A stretch of DNA of 64,000 nt, from contig NZ_JACSQG010000007.1 of assembly GCF_014836765.1 (NCBI RefSeq), forward strand, positions 62,001 to 126,000, given 5' to 3'. The notes beneath the pieces are model-generated. The model searched no databases, was not told where the DNA came from, and saw only the letters and a program-made list of their open reading frames with translations. This stretch comes from Serpens gallinarum. Lineage in GTDB: Bacteria; Pseudomonadota; Gammaproteobacteria; Pseudomonadales; Pseudomonadaceae. Positions 60,434 to 64,000 of this stretch are shown piece by piece. How positions within the stretch are numbered: position 1 is the stretch's first letter; each line of letters opens with the position of its first letter. The position numbers and the translations under genes are program-made.

Positions 60434-60898
60434 GTGAGCCCAGCGTTGGTTTGGAGCCTGCTTGCGCTTGCCTTGCTGATCATCGCAGGCCTCGCCGCGT
60501 ATGCCCTCTGGCTATGGCGGCGCGTCTGGCATCAACAGCGCCGGCAGACGGCTGCCGAGCAGCGCCATCATGAGCAGCTGGGTGGGGACTTGCGCATTCT
60601 GGCCGGCAGCCTGCTTGATGAGCAGTTGCCGCTGATTGAAGGCGCCATCCGCATCAAGGTGCTGATGGACAACTATGATCCCCAACTCAGCCAGGATCCG
60701 CGTTGTGCAGTGTTTCATCAACTGTACGCAGCCACGGCCCATGTGCCGACCCATGGGGATTGGAAGGCTCTGGATCGCCGTGAGCGGCAACGCTATCGCA
60801 GCCAGTTCAGCGAGCTGGAACTGCAGCACAAGGCGGCCGTCCGTGCCGCTTCTCGCTGGCTGCTCAATGATGCACTGATCAAGAACATCAGTCCGTAA
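60434..60898 (+). CDS. DUF2489-family membrane-anchored protein
   Basis: A 154-residue protein with one N-terminal helix (about 4-29) and a soluble helical domain ('GSLLDEQLPLIEGAIRIKVL', 'YAATAHVPTHGDWKALDRRE' in part). DUF2489 function is unknown. The start is GTG, 3 bases past the SEC-C gene. Confidence 0.85.
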   Translation: MSPALVWSLLALALLIIAGLAAYALWLWRRVWHQQRRQTAAEQRHHEQLGGDLRILAGSLLDEQLPLIEGAIRIKVLMDNYDPQLSQDPRCAVFHQLYAATAHVPTHGDWKALDRRERQRYRSQFSELELQHKAAVRAASRWLLNDALIKNISP

Positions 60899-60997
60899 TC
60901 GCTTCAACCAGGCTCAAGCCCCGCTTTTGGGTTGGGGTTTGCGTCTGGTGTATTGCTAAGCTGGCGATCCGACTTCGTTGCACAAGGAACGCCGTGC

Positions 60998-63538
60998 ATG
61001 CTGCCCCGCCCCTCTTGCCTGCTATCTCCCCTTGCGCTCTGCGCCGCCCTGCTGACAGCACTGACCCTGAGTGGTTGTCAGAGCCTGCTGGATGCCCGCT
61101 ACCGCAACAGCGTGCCGCCAACCCAGGGTACCCTGACCTTTCATGAACTGGCCGACAGCGCTTCAGTGCGGCGCAATGCATTGGGCATGCCGCTGATTGA
61201 AGCGCACACCTTGCCCGATGCGCTGTTCACGCTGGGCTACGTGCATGCCAGCGACCGCCTGAGCCAGATGGTCGGCATGCGCCTGATGGCATCGGGGCGC
61301 CTGGCAGAAATGGTCGGCCCCGGTGTACTGGACATCGACCGTTTCATGCGCACGGTGAACCTGCGCCAGAGCGCCGAGGTACTGTATCGCCATGCGTCGC
61401 CGGAACTGAAAGCGCTGTTCGCCACCTATGCCAAGGGCGTCAATGCGTATCTGTCTCAGCATCGCGACACGTTACCGATGGGCCTGGCCGAGTCCGGCCA
61501 TCAGCCCGTCGAGTGGCAGGCCAAAGATTCGGTGCTGATCTTTTGCCTGTTGAATTTTGGCCTGGCGGTCAACCTGAGGGAAGAAATCGCCGCCCTGGTG
61601 CTGGCACAAAAAGTCGGCACTGAGAAGCTCGCCTGGCTGCTACCTGTTTACCCCGACGAACCGCTGCCCTTTGACGAGGCAGACAAGCTCAAAGGACTTG
61701 ACCTGACCGGCCAGATTCCTGGCCTGGCGGCCCTAGAGCAGACCGCCCGCCAAGTTGCCGGCCTGAACATGCTCGGTGTGGCCGCCTCCAACAACTGGGC
61801 GGTCGCGCCTTCGCACAGTCGCAGCGGCAAGAGCCTGCTGGCCAATGACACCCATTTGCCCCTGGCCATGCCGTCCATGTGGAATTTCGTGCATCTGCGC
61901 ACCCCGCACTTCCAGGCCGCCGGCGTCTCGGTCGCCGGTGTGCCTGCGGTGGTGGCAGGTTACAACGGCGCACTGGGCTGGGGCATGACCATGGTCATGG
62001 GTGACAACCAGGACCTGTTTCTTGAACGCCTCAAGGATGACAACGGACGCCTGCAGTATTTGGCCGATGGCCAGTGGCAGCCAACCCGCGAGCGCTACGA
62101 GACGTTCTTCATCAAGGGCCAGAAGCCGGTGCGCGAGCTGATACACGAGACCCGCAACGGCCCGCTGCTCAATGGCGCGCTGCGCAAGTCCAAGCACACG
62201 CTGCAGCCCCAGGCGCTGACCAGCCGCTACGGCCTGGCCTACCGCAGCGTGCAATTGGAAGCCGACCAGAGCCTGGATGCCTTTTTTAACCTGTCCATGG
62301 CAAAAACGGTGGACCAGGCTTTTGACGCCACCCGCGACGTTCGCGCCATGCCGCTGAATATCGTCTTTGCCGACGCGCAGAACATCGCCTGGCAAGTCAC
62401 CGGGCGCTACCCCAGCCGCCGTGCCGGCCGCGGTCTGCTGCCCTCGCCCGGCTGGGATAACGCCTATGCCTGGGACGGCTTTGCCGACCCGGTCCTGCAC
62501 CCCTACGATCAAAACCCTCAGCAAGGCTGGCTCGGCACCGCCAATCACCGCAGCGTGCCCAGCGGTTACGGCGTGCAATTGTCCAATTCCTGGTACTACC
62601 CGGAGCGGGCGGAACGCATCGGCCAGTGGCTCGATGGCGCCCGCCGTCATGACACTCAAGGCACGATTGCCATGCAGTACGACCAGTCCAGCCCCTTCGT
62701 CGCCAAACTGCAGGCCATGCTCACCGAGCCCGGAATGGCCCAGGCACTTGAACACGCCATCCAGGCCTTGCCTGCAGCACAGCGCAGCCAAGCCCGCGAA
62801 GCTTTGGCTCGCCTGCTTGCCTTTGACGGCCTATTGGCCAGCGACTCTGCCGATGCCGCGCTCTATGGCGCGTTCCTGCATGAAAGCGCCCGACAGGCAT
62901 TCCTGGACGAGCTTGGACCTGACGACAGCCCTGCCTGGCAGGCCTTGGTCAGCGTGGCTGATAGCTCCTATTCGGCCCAGGCCGACCACTTGCTGGGCCG
63001 CGACGACAGTCCGTTCTGGGACGACGTCAACACAGCCGAGCATGAAGACAAGGCGGTCATTCTCGCCCGCAGTCTGGCGGGCGCCGTGGCGCTGTTGGAA
63101 AAGCGCCTCGGCCGCGACCGCAACGGCTGGCAATGGGGCGCGTTGCACCGCTACACCTGGACCACCGACGCCAGCAAACTGGCCCCTTACATGAGCGCGA
63201 GTCAACGGATCGGCACAAGAGCACTGGACAGTTATCTAAACCGGGGGCCTTACCCCGCCGGAGGCGATCACAGCACCCTGAACGTTTCGGCGTACCAGTG
63301 GGGTCAGAATTTTGATACCTGGCTGATACCTGCCATGCGCATCATTGTGGATTTTGGTCACGACGAACCGTTGATCGGCCTGAACAGCAGCGGTCAATCC
63401 GACAATCCGGCCAGTCCCCATTACGCCGACGGCATCGATGCCTGGCGCCAGGGCGATTATCAGAGCTTTCCGTTCAAGGCCGAAAATCTTCAACAGGCCT
63501 ACGGCACTGAACGCTTGATATTACTCCCTGCCCGCTAA
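60998..63538 (+). CDS. penicillin acylase family lipoprotein (possible acyl-homoserine lactone acylase)
   Basis: An 846-residue Ntn-hydrolase precursor: lipobox LSGC (Cys27), alpha chain to residue 263, then the catalytic N-terminal Ser264 in 'AASNNWAVA', with 'NDTHLPLAMPSMWNFVHL' and 'YNGALGWGMTMVMGDNQDLF' (in part). Autoprocessing would give two chains at the outer membrane or periplasm. The family includes penicillin and acyl-homoserine lactone acylases (QuiP, PvdQ, HacB); the substrate here is not known. The start MLPRPSCLLS is preferred. Confidence 0.9.
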   Translation: MLPRPSCLLSPLALCAALLTALTLSGCQSLLDARYRNSVPPTQGTLTFHELADSASVRRNALGMPLIEAHTLPDALFTLGYVHASDRLSQMVGMRLMASGRLAEMVGPGVLDIDRFMRTVNLRQSAEVLYRHASPELKALFATYAKGVNAYLSQHRDTLPMGLAESGHQPVEWQAKDSVLIFCLLNFGLAVNLREEIAALVLAQKVGTEKLAWLLPVYPDEPLPFDEADKLKGLDLTGQIPGLAALEQTARQVAGLNMLGVAASNNWAVAPSHSRSGKSLLANDTHLPLAMPSMWNFVHLRTPHFQAAGVSVAGVPAVVAGYNGALGWGMTMVMGDNQDLFLERLKDDNGRLQYLADGQWQPTRERYETFFIKGQKPVRELIHETRNGPLLNGALRKSKHTLQPQALTSRYGLAYRSVQLEADQSLDAFFNLSMAKTVDQAFDATRDVRAMPLNIVFADAQNIAWQVTGRYPSRRAGRGLLPSPGWDNAYAWDGFADPVLHPYDQNPQQGWLGTANHRSVPSGYGVQLSNSWYYPERAERIGQWLDGARRHDTQGTIAMQYDQSSPFVAKLQAMLTEPGMAQALEHAIQALPAAQRSQAREALARLLAFDGLLASDSADAALYGAFLHESARQAFLDELGPDDSPAWQALVSVADSSYSAQADHLLGRDDSPFWDDVNTAEHEDKAVILARSLAGAVALLEKRLGRDRNGWQWGALHRYTWTTDASKLAPYMSASQRIGTRALDSYLNRGPYPAGGDHSTLNVSAYQWGQNFDTWLIPAMRIIVDFGHDEPLIGLNSSGQSDNPASPHYADGIDAWRQGDYQSFPFKAENLQQAYGTERLILLPAR

Positions 63539-63543
63539 AAATA

Positions 63544-63576
63544 ACGACCCGCACCCGAGTAAGGGATGCGGGTCGT
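63544..63576 (-). terminator. Rho-independent terminator
   Basis: ACGACCCGCACCC pairs with GGG-A-TGCGGGTCGT (one bulge) around a 6-base loop. On the minus strand TTATTTTTAG follows, so it ends the small leftward gene; it also lies just past the acylase stop. Confidence 0.85.
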
Positions 63577-63583
63577 CAGCTGG

Positions 63584-63811
63584 CTATGCCTGGGTGATAC
63601 CGGTGATGGTGATGCCATACAGCTCCGAGAGCAGTACAGCCGGCCCGCGCAAATCTCCATCCACCTCGCTGGGTTCCTGAGCCTCAAACTGCTGGCGGGC
63701 CCACTTCAAGGTATGCCGAACGGCCTGTTCCAGGTTGGGTTGTTTGGCCGATTCGATTTCCAGAGTGGCGGTGTTGTTGTCTTTGTTGTAGGTAATGATC
63801 CATCGGGCCAT
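63584..63811 (-). CDS. small conserved hypothetical protein
   Basis: A 75-residue cytosolic protein (MARWIITYNKDNNTATLEI start) with no membrane segment or signal and an acidic middle. I do not recognise the family. The start follows AAGGAGG by 6 bases, which rules out a longer upstream frame. Confidence 0.75.
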   Translation of the reverse strand: MARWIITYNKDNNTATLEIESAKQPNLEQAVRHTLKWARQQFEAQEPSEVDGDLRGPAVLLSELYGITITGITQA

Positions 63812-63898
63812 GGTCTGCCTCCTTTTTATAAATACTCTGCAGTACTCAACTTCAGCGTAGGCTCTCACCATTAATTCGCCCGTTTGAATAGTTTTTGC

Positions 63899-64000
63899 TC
63901 AGGCGATGGGCTTGGGCGGCGGCTCATCCGGTATGGTCGGCTCACCGGGCTCGCCTGGATACGGTGGCGGCCCGGGAGGCGGCGGTTGCTCCGGGTCACC
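63899..64000 (-). CDS. C-terminal end of a proline/glycine-rich protein (runs off right edge)
   Basis: On the minus strand an open frame enters from the right edge and ends in TGA at 63899-63901. The 33 visible residues are Pro/Gly/Glu-rich with 'PPPPGPPPYPGEP' and end 'PPPKPIA'. This looks like the disordered tail of a small membrane or periplasmic protein; the rest is outside the window. Confidence 0.6.
   Translation of the reverse strand, partial: GDPEQPPPPGPPPYPGEPGEPTIPDEPPPKPIA

Overview
The window is a chromosome segment from a gammaproteobacterium, almost certainly a Pseudomonas. The block rpsA, cmk, fused tyrA-aroA, hisC, pheA, serC, gyrA, mtnA, mtaD, then (after an insertion) ubiG, mupP and a yciK-type SDR gene follows the order I know from P. 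aeruginosa (about PA3162 to PA3173). The tyrA-aroA fusion and the cpxR-cpxP-cpxA order are also typical of the genus. Base composition is high-GC throughout, except for an AT-richer patch around the two wzz genes. I see no tRNA, rRNA, CRISPR array, phage or transposase gene.

Layout. 0-9 kb: two membrane proteins with CBS and CorC_HlyC domains (the first cut by the window edge), ttcA, a DnaJ-related protein, a Yip1-family protein, sprT, a small lipoprotein, an AraC regulator, a DUF502 protein and an exported dienelactone hydrolase. 9-22.8 kb: leftward housekeeping block for translation, CMP kinase, aromatic amino acid/serine/histidine synthesis and gyrase, then the methylthioadenosine genes mtnA and mtaD. 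22.9-30.1 kb: an accessory insertion between mtaD and ubiG with a sulfonate-type ABC transporter, a TauD-like dioxygenase, an SDR resembling sulfoacetaldehyde reductase, a DszC/SfnB-like flavin enzyme and an erythromycin-esterase-family protein. Two of its genes carry disabling lesions as written. 30.3-41 kb: ubiG, mupP, a yciK-type gene, rluB, pgl, edd, scpB, scpA, a YciO protein, rnm, yciB and yciI. 41-44 kb: a Cpx-type envelope stress system. 44-50.9 kb: membrane proteins, a class II glutamine amidotransferase, oligopeptidase B and gltX. 51-57 kb: two adjacent wzz-like genes, lapA, ihfB and dinG. 57-64 kb: envelope proteins, two SEC-C metal-binding proteins, a penicillin-acylase-family lipoprotein, small proteins and the proline-rich end of a gene running off the right edge.

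The most unusual points are: the decaying sulfonate-type operon (a frameshifted TauD-like gene and a stop at codon 4 of the binding-protein gene); an MtnA that lacks the usual RGAPAIG motif; ihfB lying about 44 kb from rpsA although they are normally neighbours; a wzz pair with no O-antigen genes beside it; a candidate CpxR box in front of the cpxP-like gene; and two SEC-C genes sharing nearly the same stretch of DNA. I did not find a convincing wholly new system. The 22.9-30.1 kb insertion is the best candidate for unusual biology.
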